Assembly (NCBI GenBank): GCA_012516785.1
Contig: JAAYWH010000073.1
Coordinates: 1-64,000 of the forward strand
DNA: 64,000 nt
DNA from: Methanomicrobiales archaeon
GTDB lineage: Archaea > Halobacteriota > Methanomicrobia > Methanomicrobiales > Methanospirillaceae
Direction: 5' to 3'
In this document: in pieces, positions 7,244 through 15,428 of the stretch
How the letters are laid out: every line of letters begins with the position of its first letter
How positions within the stretch are numbered: position 1 is the first letter of the stretch
Notes under the pieces: generated by a model
What the model saw: only the letters and a program-made list of their open reading frames with translations
Told to the model about the DNA's origin: nothing
Databases searched by the model: none
Program-made: the position numbers and the translations under genes

Positions 7244-9298
7244 TTACGCCACCTTCTCAACCTTGACGGCACAGTGCTTGAGTTCAGGCATCTTTGAGAG
7301 AGGGTCAAGGGCGGTATTGGTCAGGTTGTTCACACCCTGGTTGAAGTGCATCGCCATGTACAATACTTTCGGTGCAACGTCTTCTGAGACCCTTGCCTTG
7401 GTGATGGTCTCACCACGGCGACTCGTCACCTTGACCTTGTCCCCTTCCTTGATTCCCAGTTCCTTCGCATCCTGCGTGTTGATCTGGATGTAGGACTCGG
7501 GCACTTCATAATGCAGTTGTTTGGCACGGTCGGTCTGGGTCCTCGTGTGGTAGTGGAAGATCACACGCCCTGTCATCAGCGAGAACGGGTATTGTGAATC
7601 CGCTACTTCCGCAGGTGGCCGGTACTCGAGGCCGAACATGGTACCTTTCCCATCTGCTGCCGAGAACTTTCCGATGTGAAGGATCGGGGTCCCGGGGTGT
7701 TCGATGGTTGGGCAGGGCCAGTGAACTGACTCGGGCTTTTCCATCTTCTCGTACGTTACCCCGAACTGGCCCGGGGTGGTTGCACGCATGTCGTCCCAGA
7801 CGTCCTTGGCACTCTTCCAGTCAAAGCCTTTGAGGCCCATCTTTTTCGCGAGCAAGGAGATGATTTCCCAGTCGTATTTCGACTGCCCGGGTCCGTCAAC
7901 AGCCTTCCTGACACGGTTGCCCCGCCGCTCGCCGCTGGTGAACGTCCCGTCCTTCTCGGCAAAGCAGGTGCCGGGCAGGACAACATCAGCATAATCGCAG
8001 CTCTCGTTCCAGAAGATGTCCTGCATGACGCAGAAGTCGAGTTTCTCAAGCTGCCTCTTGACATGGTTCGAGTCAGGGTAGGAGACCGTCGGGTTCAGGC
8101 CCATGAAATACATTGCCTTGACAACGGAGCCGGCATCGTTGATCTGCTCGGTCAGGGTCGAACCGTACCAGTCAGGGAGTGAACCCTCCTTCAGGTGCCA
8201 GGCCTTCTCATGTTTGGCACGGTTCTCAGGGACTGCAACAGCCTGGTATCCGGCGAAGACGTTCGGATAGGCGCCCATATCGCAGGCACCCTGCACGTTG
8301 TTCTGGCCACGAAGCGGGTTGACCCCTACCCCCGGGCGGCCGATGTTGCCGGTGAGCAGCGAGAGGTTACCCATGGAACGGACATTGTCGGTCCCGGTGG
8401 TGAGTTCGGTGATGCCGAGGCAGTAGATGATGACTGCGTTCTTGGCGTTGGCATACTTGCGGGCAAACTCCTTGACCGTCTCTTGCGGGACCCCGTGGAT
8501 ATTCGTGGCATCGGCATACTTCTGGACCATTGCTTTGAGGTCATCGAAGCCTTTCGTCCGCTCCGCGATGAACTCCTTGTCCTCGAGGCCTTCCTTGATG
8601 ATGTAGTACATCATGTTGTTGGCGAGCGCGATGTGGGTTGACGGGTTGAACCGGATCCACTGGTCGGCAAGGCGTGCCGTTGCACTGTAGCGCGGGTCGA
8701 CCACGACAATTGGGATACCCTTCTTCTTGGCCTGCATGACGCGGCGGCCGGCAAGCGGGTGGGCCTCTACTGCATTGGAGCCCCACATCACAATCAGGTC
8801 AGAATTCAGGACGTCTTCGAACGGATTTGTGGCTGCACCGGAGCCAAAGGAGAGCGAGAGCCCTGCGACGGATGGTCCGTGGCAGATACGGGCGCAGTTG
8901 TCAACGTTGTTGGTCAGGAATGCACACCGTGCAAACTTCTGTAAAGCGTAGCAGTCCTCGTTGACGGTACGGCAGGACGTCTGGAAACCAAGCGCCTTGG
9001 GGCCGTGCTTTTTATAGACCTCCGTGAACTTCTTGACGATCAGGTCAAGGGCTTCATCCCAGGAAGCATCCACGAACTTTCCGTTCTTCTTGATCTTCGG
9101 TGTCGTGAGCCGGTCGGGGCTCTGGACATGTTCCCAGCAGGTCATTCCCTTGGGACAGAGCTTGCCTTCATTGATCGGAGACCGCTTATAGGGCTCTACT
9201 CCTACCAGCTTTCCATCGCTGACAACAAGGTTGAGTCCACAGCCGACCCCACAATACGGGCAGGTGGTTGGTACATACTTCAATGCTTCATTACTCAT
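7244..9298 (-). CDS. fdhA: FdhA, formate dehydrogenase catalytic subunit (copy 1)
   Basis: A 684-residue Mo/W-bis-MGD oxidoreductase that oxidises formate to CO2. The N-terminal [4Fe-4S] ligands are CPYCGVGC (Cys13, 16, 20) plus Cys48 in KLCPKG. The catalytic segment VDNCARICHGPSVAG carries cysteine (about residue 139) where some relatives have selenocysteine, followed by the conserved histidine. No in-frame UGA is present. ATG 9298 is preferred over ATG 9304 because the GGGGG ribosome-binding run directly abuts 9304. It faces away from an FmdE-like gene across a promoter region containing a palindrome. Confidence 0.95.
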   Translation of the reverse strand: MSNEALKYVPTTCPYCGVGCGLNLVVSDGKLVGVEPYKRSPINEGKLCPKGMTCWEHVQSPDRLTTPKIKKNGKFVDASWDEALDLIVKKFTEVYKKHGPKALGFQTSCRTVNEDCYALQKFARCAFLTNNVDNCARICHGPSVAGLSLSFGSGAATNPFEDVLNSDLIVMWGSNAVEAHPLAGRRVMQAKKKGIPIVVVDPRYSATARLADQWIRFNPSTHIALANNMMYYIIKEGLEDKEFIAERTKGFDDLKAMVQKYADATNIHGVPQETVKEFARKYANAKNAVIIYCLGITELTTGTDNVRSMGNLSLLTGNIGRPGVGVNPLRGQNNVQGACDMGAYPNVFAGYQAVAVPENRAKHEKAWHLKEGSLPDWYGSTLTEQINDAGSVVKAMYFMGLNPTVSYPDSNHVKRQLEKLDFCVMQDIFWNESCDYADVVLPGTCFAEKDGTFTSGERRGNRVRKAVDGPGQSKYDWEIISLLAKKMGLKGFDWKSAKDVWDDMRATTPGQFGVTYEKMEKPESVHWPCPTIEHPGTPILHIGKFSAADGKGTMFGLEYRPPAEVADSQYPFSLMTGRVIFHYHTRTQTDRAKQLHYEVPESYIQINTQDAKELGIKEGDKVKVTSRRGETITKARVSEDVAPKVLYMAMHFNQGVNNLTNTALDPLSKMPELKHCAVKVEKVA

Positions 9299-9346
9299 AT
9301 TCATCCCCCTGTAACGGAGACATCCGGCGGAAAATCCGGACTTCTG

Positions 9347-9369
9347 ATTAACTAGTGTTTATAGTTAAT
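9347..9369. promoter_or_regulatory. Palindrome upstream of fdhA copy 1
   Basis: ATTAACTA (9347-9354) and TAGTTAAT (9362-9369) form a perfect 8-bp inverted repeat separated by 7 bases. It lies 49 bp before the fdhA ATG and just downstream of an AT-rich TATA-like stretch (about 9383-9396, minus strand). The position would overlap the start of transcription, as expected for an archaeal repressor site. The cognate regulator is unknown. Confidence 0.5.
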
Positions 9370-9502
9370 GACTCAAACTTCATGTTATTTAAATATTAAT
9401 AAATTTAGTTTATTTGTAAATATTCATTGATTAACCTGTTATGGAACAACAAAGAAAGGGAACCTGCACAATCCTTATAAAAGCCGGCATCATTCGCTTT
9501 TC

Positions 9503-10144
9503 ATGCAGTTTCCGAGCCACTCCCGCGCGTCCACCGAAATGCGGGAGAGCATGGACGCCTATGGAATCAGTCCTGCGCTTCAAGAACAGTTTACCCGGTG
9601 CAGCAGTTTTCACACGGTGACGGCACCCGGCCTCTTTATCGGTGTCTTCATGGTGGACTACGCACTTGAGCTCCTTGGCGCCCGCCACGGCGAGAAACTT
9701 TACGCTGTTGCTGAGACTTATAAGTGTATTCCCGATCCCATACAGGTTATGGCGGGCTGTACCTTTGGAAATCACCGCCTCCAGGTGGTCCCGATTGGAA
9801 AATTTGCCCTTACGATGAACCGGCCTTCTGAAAAATATGCGATCGAAGGGGTGCGTGTCTATGTGAATGCCGAAAAGTTGAAAAAATTCCGGATTATCAA
9901 CGCATGGTATACCCATAGTCCCGGGTTTGACAGTGGGACAATGATCTACCCGCTAATCGATGAAATCCTGAAAGCCGGCCGTGATATCCTCTCATACCAA
10001 CGGGTTATCGTCAGGGTGCCCCCAAAGAGTTCGTGGAAGTCAGTCAAGTGCAACGACTGCGGAGAGATGGTCCCTGATATTGCCCTGGAAGGGGATCACT
10101 GCAAGGGGTGCGGTTCACAGTCTTATTATGAAGTCCTCTCGTGA
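9503..10144 (+). CDS. FmdE-family protein with C-terminal zinc ribbon (copy 1)
   Basis: A 213-residue protein of the FmdE family, named after a gene in formylmethanofuran dehydrogenase operons. The N-terminal domain has FHTVTAPGLFIGVFMVDYAL and the GCTFGNHRLQVVPIGKFAL segment. The C-terminus is a zinc ribbon, CNDCGEMVP then CKGCG. Function is unproven; a role in Mo/W cofactor handling is suspected. A TATA box (CTTATAAAAG, about 9473-9482) lies about 25 bases before the ATG, supporting a leaderless start. It is divergent from fdhA copy 1, and a paralogue stands in the same place beside fdhA copy 2. Confidence 0.85.
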   Translation: MQFPSHSRASTEMRESMDAYGISPALQEQFTRCSSFHTVTAPGLFIGVFMVDYALELLGARHGEKLYAVAETYKCIPDPIQVMAGCTFGNHRLQVVPIGKFALTMNRPSEKYAIEGVRVYVNAEKLKKFRIINAWYTHSPGFDSGTMIYPLIDEILKAGRDILSYQRVIVRVPPKSSWKSVKCNDCGEMVPDIALEGDHCKGCGSQSYYEVLS

Positions 10145-10264
10145 AAATGGAGGAGCCTGATCGGGAGCATAAGCAACACTTTATTATTACAATTTCGCAG
10201 ATTTTTCAATTATCTTCTTGAATCGTAAGATTAACGTGATTTTAGATGATGAATGGGGGTATTC

Positions 10265-10275
10265 TCAAAAAAAAG
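10265..10275 (-). terminator. Oligo-T tract after fdhB copy 2
   Basis: Eight A on the plus strand (10267-10274) give T8 on the minus strand about 18 bases after the fdhB copy 2 stop, a plausible intrinsic terminator. Confidence 0.5.
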
Positions 10276-10292
10276 AATTGAGTGGAATGCCA

Positions 10293-11528
10293 TTATTTGA
10301 ATATATCAAAGATCTGGTCACTTCCGGTCGCTGCAAGCCGGTCACGCTCTTCACGCTCTTCGACAAGCGCAAGGAGAGGCAGCGACATATCAACACCCGG
10401 GACATGCCCGAACATCTTCTCGAGCTCGACCTGCTGGGCATGCATGAACAATGCATTCGGAATATCCATCGCACAGAGTTCCTGGCACTGGCCGCAGTTT
10501 ATGCATGAGTCGGCGATGTGTGCGAACCGGATGAGGTGGAACATGAAATTCGGCGGGACTTCCCCAGGTTTTACAAGATATGGTTTCTTCGTGCTGCATT
10601 CAACGCAGTAGCAGATCGGGCAGTTCTCAATGCAGGCATAACACTTGATGCACCGCGAGGTCTCCTTCACGATCTTCTTGAGACGTTCTCTTCCCTCCCC
10701 CAGGCCTTCAAAGTCCTTCTTCCGCCACTTGTCACTGAGTTTGTACATCGCGTTCTCGACTTTGGCCCGAATCTCAAGACCCTTCGGATTTGGAGCCTCG
10801 GTCTTGATCCTGCCGTCCTTGACCGCCCTGTCCAGGAGGTCGGCTCCCTTGGTACTGCAGACCTCGACAAACGTTGCTTTCCCGGCCTTGTCCCCGATGA
10901 CACCCCAGTTTCCACAGGCAAGGTCTGCCTGGCGAGTCACCTTCAACTTGCACCGGCGGCAGTTGCTCCTCCGCCCATAACCCTGCTCTTCGAGTTCATC
11001 GATGGAGATGCCCTTGTGGCCTCCCTCGTACTCGATGATGAACTGGCCCTTGTCGATCTCTTCCTTGTGGACCGTGTCTGGGTCCACTCCGAACTTTTCG
11101 GCGATCATCTTCCGGGCTGTGACCGGGGAGACCGTGCCCCCGCAGTTCACCCCGATCATGATGATATTGTCAAGGTTAACCTGCTGGCGCTTCGCCAGCT
11201 CGTAGAGCCCCATCATGTCACATCCCTTGACCGTCATTGCGATCTTCTGGGTGCCAGCGCCGTCTAAGTATTTCTTGACAAGCTTGGACAGAAGGAGTGT
11301 TCCACAATGGAGCGACCCTGCGGTTTTATCAATATCTTTCGGATCGGTGATGATCACCGGGACCGCATCGTAGAGATCCTGCCCCCTCGTGACGGCAAAA
11401 ACTCCATCGACAATCTTCTTCTCGAGCGCATACTTCAGAAGGCCGCTCACCGCTCCCCCGCACTCCGCCTTCTTTGCGAGGTCAGCATCGGTGGTCCATG
11501 CATAATACATGTCACCTTTCTTTGACAT
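10293..11528 (-). CDS. fdhB: FdhB, F420-reducing formate dehydrogenase beta subunit (copy 2)
   Basis: A 411-residue paralogue of the FdhB at 6092. It shares GYGRRSNCRRCK, ACGNWGVIGDKAG and both ferredoxin-like clusters (CIKCYACIENCPIC and CINCGQCQELC), and carries a longer C-terminal tail. ATG 11528 is chosen by analogy with copy 1 (MSKKGDM). A GTG at 11534 overlaps the fdhA stop as GTGA and is an alternative start two codons longer. It should accept electrons from FdhA copy 2. Confidence 0.94.
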   Translation of the reverse strand: MSKKGDMYYAWTTDADLAKKAECGGAVSGLLKYALEKKIVDGVFAVTRGQDLYDAVPVIITDPKDIDKTAGSLHCGTLLLSKLVKKYLDGAGTQKIAMTVKGCDMMGLYELAKRQQVNLDNIIMIGVNCGGTVSPVTARKMIAEKFGVDPDTVHKEEIDKGQFIIEYEGGHKGISIDELEEQGYGRRSNCRRCKLKVTRQADLACGNWGVIGDKAGKATFVEVCSTKGADLLDRAVKDGRIKTEAPNPKGLEIRAKVENAMYKLSDKWRKKDFEGLGEGRERLKKIVKETSRCIKCYACIENCPICYCVECSTKKPYLVKPGEVPPNFMFHLIRFAHIADSCINCGQCQELCAMDIPNALFMHAQQVELEKMFGHVPGVDMSLPLLALVEEREERDRLAATGSDQIFDIFK

Positions 11529-11530
11529 GC

Positions 11531-13603
11531 TCACTTCGCCTCCGCGATCTTCTCAACAGCAACGGCACAGTGCTTCAGCTCGGGCATCTTGGACATCGGA
11601 TCAAGGGCCGTGTTGGTGAGGTTGTTTGCACCATTCGGGAAGTGCATGGCCATGTAGAGCACACCAGGGGCTACTTCATCCGTAACCCGGGCAAGTGGCG
11701 TGGTCTCTCCCCTGCGGCTGCGTACCTTGATATGGTCACCCTCTTTGATCCCGAGTCTCTTCGCATCATCGGTATTGATCTGGACGAAGTTCTCTGGCAC
11801 CTCGTAATGGAGCACCTTTGCACGGTCGGTCTGGGTCCTCGTGTGGTAATGGAAGATCAACCGTCCGGTCATCAGGGTAAACGGGTATTCCGCATCTGCT
11901 ACCTCAGCGGGTGGGCGATACTCGATACCAAAGAAGGTGCCAAGGCCGTCAGGTGAAGCAAATTTCTCCTTGTGCAGGATAGGTGTCCCGGGGTGTTCAA
12001 CAGTCGGGCAAGGCCAGTGGACAGATCCTGGGATGTCGATCCGTGCATTGGTAGCACCGAACATGGACGGAGTGACCGACCGCATGTCATCCCAGATTTG
12101 CTGGGGTGACTTGAAGTCGAATCCTTTCAGCCCAAGTTTCTTTGCTAGCAGTACAAAAATCTCCCAGTCCTCCTTTGCCTCGCCAGGGGGATTGACAGCC
12201 TTCCTGACACGGTTGATCCGCCGTTCTCCGCTGGTGAACGTCCCATCCTTCTCCGCAAAGGATGCTCCGGGAAGGACTACGTCCGCATACTCGCAGGTCT
12301 CGGTGAAGAAGATATCCTGTACGACCAGGAAGTCGAGCTTATCGAGAGATCGTTTCACGTGGTTCGAGTCCGGGTAGGAGACTGCCGGATTCAGGGCGAA
12401 GATATACATTGCCTTGATGGGATCGCCACACTGGGAGATCTGCTCAGTCAGGGTCGACCCGTACCACTCCGGCAGCGATCCGGCCGGCATGCCCCAGGCC
12501 TCCTCCATCTTCTTCCGCATCTCCGGGAGCTCGCACTTCTGGTAGCCTGAATAGACATTCGGATAGGCACCCATGTCGCAGGCACCCTGCACGTTGTTCT
12601 GGCCACGGAGGGGATTGACACCGACACCAGGGCGCCCGATATTCCCGCAGAGCATCGAGAGGTTCCCGAGCGACCGGACGTTGTCGGTCCCGGTGGTGAG
12701 TTCGGTGATGCCAAGGCAGTAGATAATGACACCATTCTTTGCAGCGGCGTACTTCCGTGCCATGTCCTTCACCGTCTCAACAGGAACCCCGGTGATCTTC
12801 TCAACATCCGCGTAGTTCTCGACGGTCTTTTTCAGGTCCTCGAATCCCTTCGTCCGCTTCTCGATAAATTCCTTGTCGTGGAGGTTCTCCTTGATGATCC
12901 AGTACATCATTGAGTTGATAAGGGCGATATGGGTCGAGGGATTGAACCGGATCCATGTATCCGCGAGCCGTGCGGTCGGGCTGTACCTGGGATCGACAAC
13001 CATGATGGGGATACCCTTCAGCTTCGCCTGTGCAATCCGCCGGCCTGCAAGCGGGTGTGCTTCCACCGCATTCGAACCCCATACAAGTATGAAATCGGAA
13101 TTGAGGACATCCTCGAACGGATTTGTCGCCGCTCCGGATCCAAACGAAAGCGAGAGTCCTGCGACTGAAGGGCCGTGGCAGATTCGGGCGCAGTTGTCGA
13201 CATTGTTGGTTTTGAATCCCACCCGGGCAAGTTTCTGCATGATGTAGCACTCTTCATTCGGTGTCCTGCAGGAAACCTGGAATCCGATGGATTTCGGACC
13301 GTTTTTATCCGATATCTCCTTGAATTTCGTAGCTACCAAGTCAAGGGCTTCGTCCCAGCTCGCCTCTTCGAACTTCCCGTTCTTCTTGATCAACGGTTTG
13401 GTCAACCGGTCGGGGCTGTGGATGAACTCCCAGCAGGTCATACCTTTTGGGCAGAGCTTGCCCTCGTTGATCGGACTTCGCTGCCAGGGGGCTACACCAA
13501 CTGCTTTCCCATCTTTGACGATGAGGTTCAGCCCGCACCCTACTCCACAGTAGGGGCATGTTGTGGGCACGTATTTCAGGGTTTCTGGTTTGGCATTAGT
13601 CAT
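11531..13603 (-). CDS. fdhA: FdhA, formate dehydrogenase catalytic subunit (copy 2)
   Basis: A 690-residue paralogue of the FdhA at 7244 with the same CPYCGVGC iron-sulfur motif and VDNCARICHGPS active-site cysteine. The start is set at ATG 13603 (MTNAKPETLKYV), which matches copy 1. A longer frame from TTG 13657 adds a leader with no family support. A TATA-like element (TTTATATTTTAAAT, minus strand, about 13682-13697) would leave a short untranslated leader. The two copies may differ in metal use or expression. Confidence 0.95.
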   Translation of the reverse strand: MTNAKPETLKYVPTTCPYCGVGCGLNLIVKDGKAVGVAPWQRSPINEGKLCPKGMTCWEFIHSPDRLTKPLIKKNGKFEEASWDEALDLVATKFKEISDKNGPKSIGFQVSCRTPNEECYIMQKLARVGFKTNNVDNCARICHGPSVAGLSLSFGSGAATNPFEDVLNSDFILVWGSNAVEAHPLAGRRIAQAKLKGIPIMVVDPRYSPTARLADTWIRFNPSTHIALINSMMYWIIKENLHDKEFIEKRTKGFEDLKKTVENYADVEKITGVPVETVKDMARKYAAAKNGVIIYCLGITELTTGTDNVRSLGNLSMLCGNIGRPGVGVNPLRGQNNVQGACDMGAYPNVYSGYQKCELPEMRKKMEEAWGMPAGSLPEWYGSTLTEQISQCGDPIKAMYIFALNPAVSYPDSNHVKRSLDKLDFLVVQDIFFTETCEYADVVLPGASFAEKDGTFTSGERRINRVRKAVNPPGEAKEDWEIFVLLAKKLGLKGFDFKSPQQIWDDMRSVTPSMFGATNARIDIPGSVHWPCPTVEHPGTPILHKEKFASPDGLGTFFGIEYRPPAEVADAEYPFTLMTGRLIFHYHTRTQTDRAKVLHYEVPENFVQINTDDAKRLGIKEGDHIKVRSRRGETTPLARVTDEVAPGVLYMAMHFPNGANNLTNTALDPMSKMPELKHCAVAVEKIAEAK

Positions 13604-13787
13604 AGAAATCGTTCCGGAAATCTTGATTCCTGGGGTCCTCGATAAATTGTTGTACAATAGAATAAGCAGGGCTTGAAGGTATTTAAAATATAAACAATTA
13701 TAATTAACAATTTGCCAACTTAATTAAATATTATTTATTAACCCTGCTGCGGTATGTGGTATTACATTGGAAAACGCGCAAATTTGT

Positions 13788-13809
13788 TCATATCATATGA
13801 TTGATATGA
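13788..13809. promoter_or_regulatory. Palindrome upstream of FmdE-like copy 2
   Basis: TCATATCA (13788-13795) and TGATATGA (13802-13809) form a perfect 8-bp inverted repeat with a 6-base spacer. It ends 27 bp before the ATG of the FmdE-like gene and directly upstream of an AATAATAATAAGATAATAAAG stretch that could serve as the basal promoter. Confidence 0.45.
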
Positions 13810-13836
13810 CAATAATAATAAGATAATAAAGTTATC

Positions 13837-14481
13837 ATGTCAGAAATTGGGAGCGAGATACAATCCCTGATGGACGCTCACGCCATCTCACCGCGTTTAC
13901 AGGACTATTTCAAGCGTTGCATCGAATTCCATACCTATCCGGCACCCGGGCTCCTTATCGGAGTCTTCATGGTCGACTATGCAGTTGAGGAACTTGGTGC
14001 AACTCCCGGAGAAAAATTGTATTCAGTCTGCGAAACTCAGAAATGTGCCCCAGATCCCCTGCAGGTCATCCTCCATTGCACCTCAGGGAACCACCGGCTT
14101 CGGATCATTCCTATGGGCAGATTTGCATTGACCCTGAACCGTCCCTCCACAGAACCCTTCACGGATGGTATCAGAATCTTTATCGATCCCGGGAAATTGG
14201 AAAAGTGTCCCCTCATCAAGGCTTGGTTTTCCAACGACCCTGCGTTCAATCAGAGGGCAAAGGCAGTACCCCTGATCGATGAGATATTCAGGGCAGGTCG
14301 TGATATCCTCTCTACTGAAAAAGTCCGTGTGAAGGTGACTCCCAAGCAGCAGTGGCAATCGGGAAAATGCCGTGTCTGTGGAGAGTTGGTTCCTTCTGAC
14401 CTGCTGGATAAGGGGGTCTGCATTGGCTGTGGCCCGAATGCGTATTATCAAAAAGATCTAAGCTCTTCACAGCGGCAATAA
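13837..14481 (+). CDS. FmdE-family protein with C-terminal zinc ribbon (copy 2)
   Basis: A 214-residue paralogue of the protein at 9503. It has FHTYPAPGLLIGVFMVDYAV, the HCTSGNHRLRIIPMGRFAL segment and a C-terminal CRVCGELVP...CIGCG zinc ribbon. It is divergent from fdhA copy 2, repeating the arrangement of the first cassette. The repeated pairing suggests a function tied to formate dehydrogenase rather than only to formylmethanofuran dehydrogenase, which is inference. Confidence 0.85.
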   Translation: MSEIGSEIQSLMDAHAISPRLQDYFKRCIEFHTYPAPGLLIGVFMVDYAVEELGATPGEKLYSVCETQKCAPDPLQVILHCTSGNHRLRIIPMGRFALTLNRPSTEPFTDGIRIFIDPGKLEKCPLIKAWFSNDPAFNQRAKAVPLIDEIFRAGRDILSTEKVRVKVTPKQQWQSGKCRVCGELVPSDLLDKGVCIGCGPNAYYQKDLSSSQRQ

Positions 14482-14506
14482 TCCAGAAGCGTCTGGAGTG
14501 TCAGGG

Positions 14507-14947
14507 ATGGGTGAGATGCACCTGGTCCAGGTAGGGGTGTGGGCCACTCACCAGTCCGCTCGCCCAAAGAGATGCCATCACTTGGTGTAGATAGGGAGAT
14601 TGAACTCTTCCCCCGATGCCGATCCCCTCGAAGGGATGGATGGACATTCCCCTCTTGTTATTTTCTGATGGATGCACCGGGCGGACCGTACCATACCACT
14701 GGCCGTCCCAAGAAAGATCTCACTGGATCTTCCGGTAAAGGAGGTATTTTCACTCCGATCTCCTTCAAGGCCAAATCCCCTCTTGTTCACCATGATAAAA
14801 ATCGCGGAAATAAGAGCAGATCGGATACTTGATGTCTCGTTCATCGATCTCATCGATGATACCCCTGTGATCCACCAGAATCCCTATCAGCCTGGGAGGG
14901 ACAGTATCTTCTCTGCAAGGAATCCTGACTGTTGGAGAGAAGATTGA
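14507..14947 (+). pseudogene. Decayed TrmO/TsaA-family tRNA methyltransferase gene
   Basis: Pieces in shifted frames align in order with the intact TrmO at 19947. MGEMHLVQVGV opens at 14507. HSPVRSPKEMP and EIELFP follow in the next frame (from 14539). VFSLRSPSRPNPL and ILDVSFIDLIDDTPVI follow in a third (to 14947). These match VEIFP, GVFATRAPNRPNPLG and HISGVDMLDGTPLLD of the intact gene. At least two frame changes are needed, and key segments are degraded, for example the glycine after RPNPL. It lies just after the second FmdE-like gene. Confidence 0.75.
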
Positions 14948-15428
14948 TAGCTATCAATGGAACATTAGCGCGAGGATCTCATCTGGGATGCACTCGGATT
15001 CCACGGAGAATATTGTCCAACCTCTGCAGGTGCGGTGAGGTGATGATACCTGATCTCCGATGGTTGGGGGGTGATCTCGCAGGAGATGAGATCACCTGTA
15101 GTCTGGGACCCGATCCCTGGATTAATGACACTCTTAGGTGGGGCCTCAGGGGCAAGTCTGTAAACAGACGGCTCATCATATCTGAAGGCTGGGCTGGGAA
15201 AACCAGTTTACCGGCAATCAGACCGTGGAACATCACTCGAATTCCGGGATATAGTTATACCGTCTGATAATGCTTCCGTACATTACCCATCTGCCAGTGA
15301 CTAATTCTCCCTGAAGGTTAATAATAAATAATTTACATATCAAACCAGTAAACATTGAATACCTTTCAGTACGGATCCGGGACGATGTTCCATGCCTGTG
15401 AACCCATAGCCCACCATGAAGGTTGGAG
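14948..15428. other. Non-coding stretch before the moeA-like gene
   Basis: No credible gene is seen; open frames here are short and lack family signals. It contains the inverted repeat at 15070-15096 and a smaller GTCTG/CAGAC stem near 15155-15168. An AT-rich segment (AATAATAAATAATTTA, about 15320-15336) may be the promoter of the moeA-like gene. Confidence 0.5.
15070..15096. repeat. 9-bp inverted repeat
   Basis: GGTGATCTC (15070-15078) and GAGATCACC (15088-15096) are perfect inverted repeats with a 9-base spacer. They lie mid-intergenic between the trmO pseudogene and the moeA-like gene. The role is unknown. Confidence 0.4.

Noticed and set aside
7244-13603. Selenocysteine in either FdhA
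   Set aside because: Both copies read Cys (CARICHG) at the active-site position and neither contains an in-frame UGA.
14539-14947. Two overlapping open frames (14539-14832 and 14672-14947) as separate genes
   Set aside because: Together with a third frame they align in order with one TrmO protein, so a frame-shifted pseudogene explains them better.
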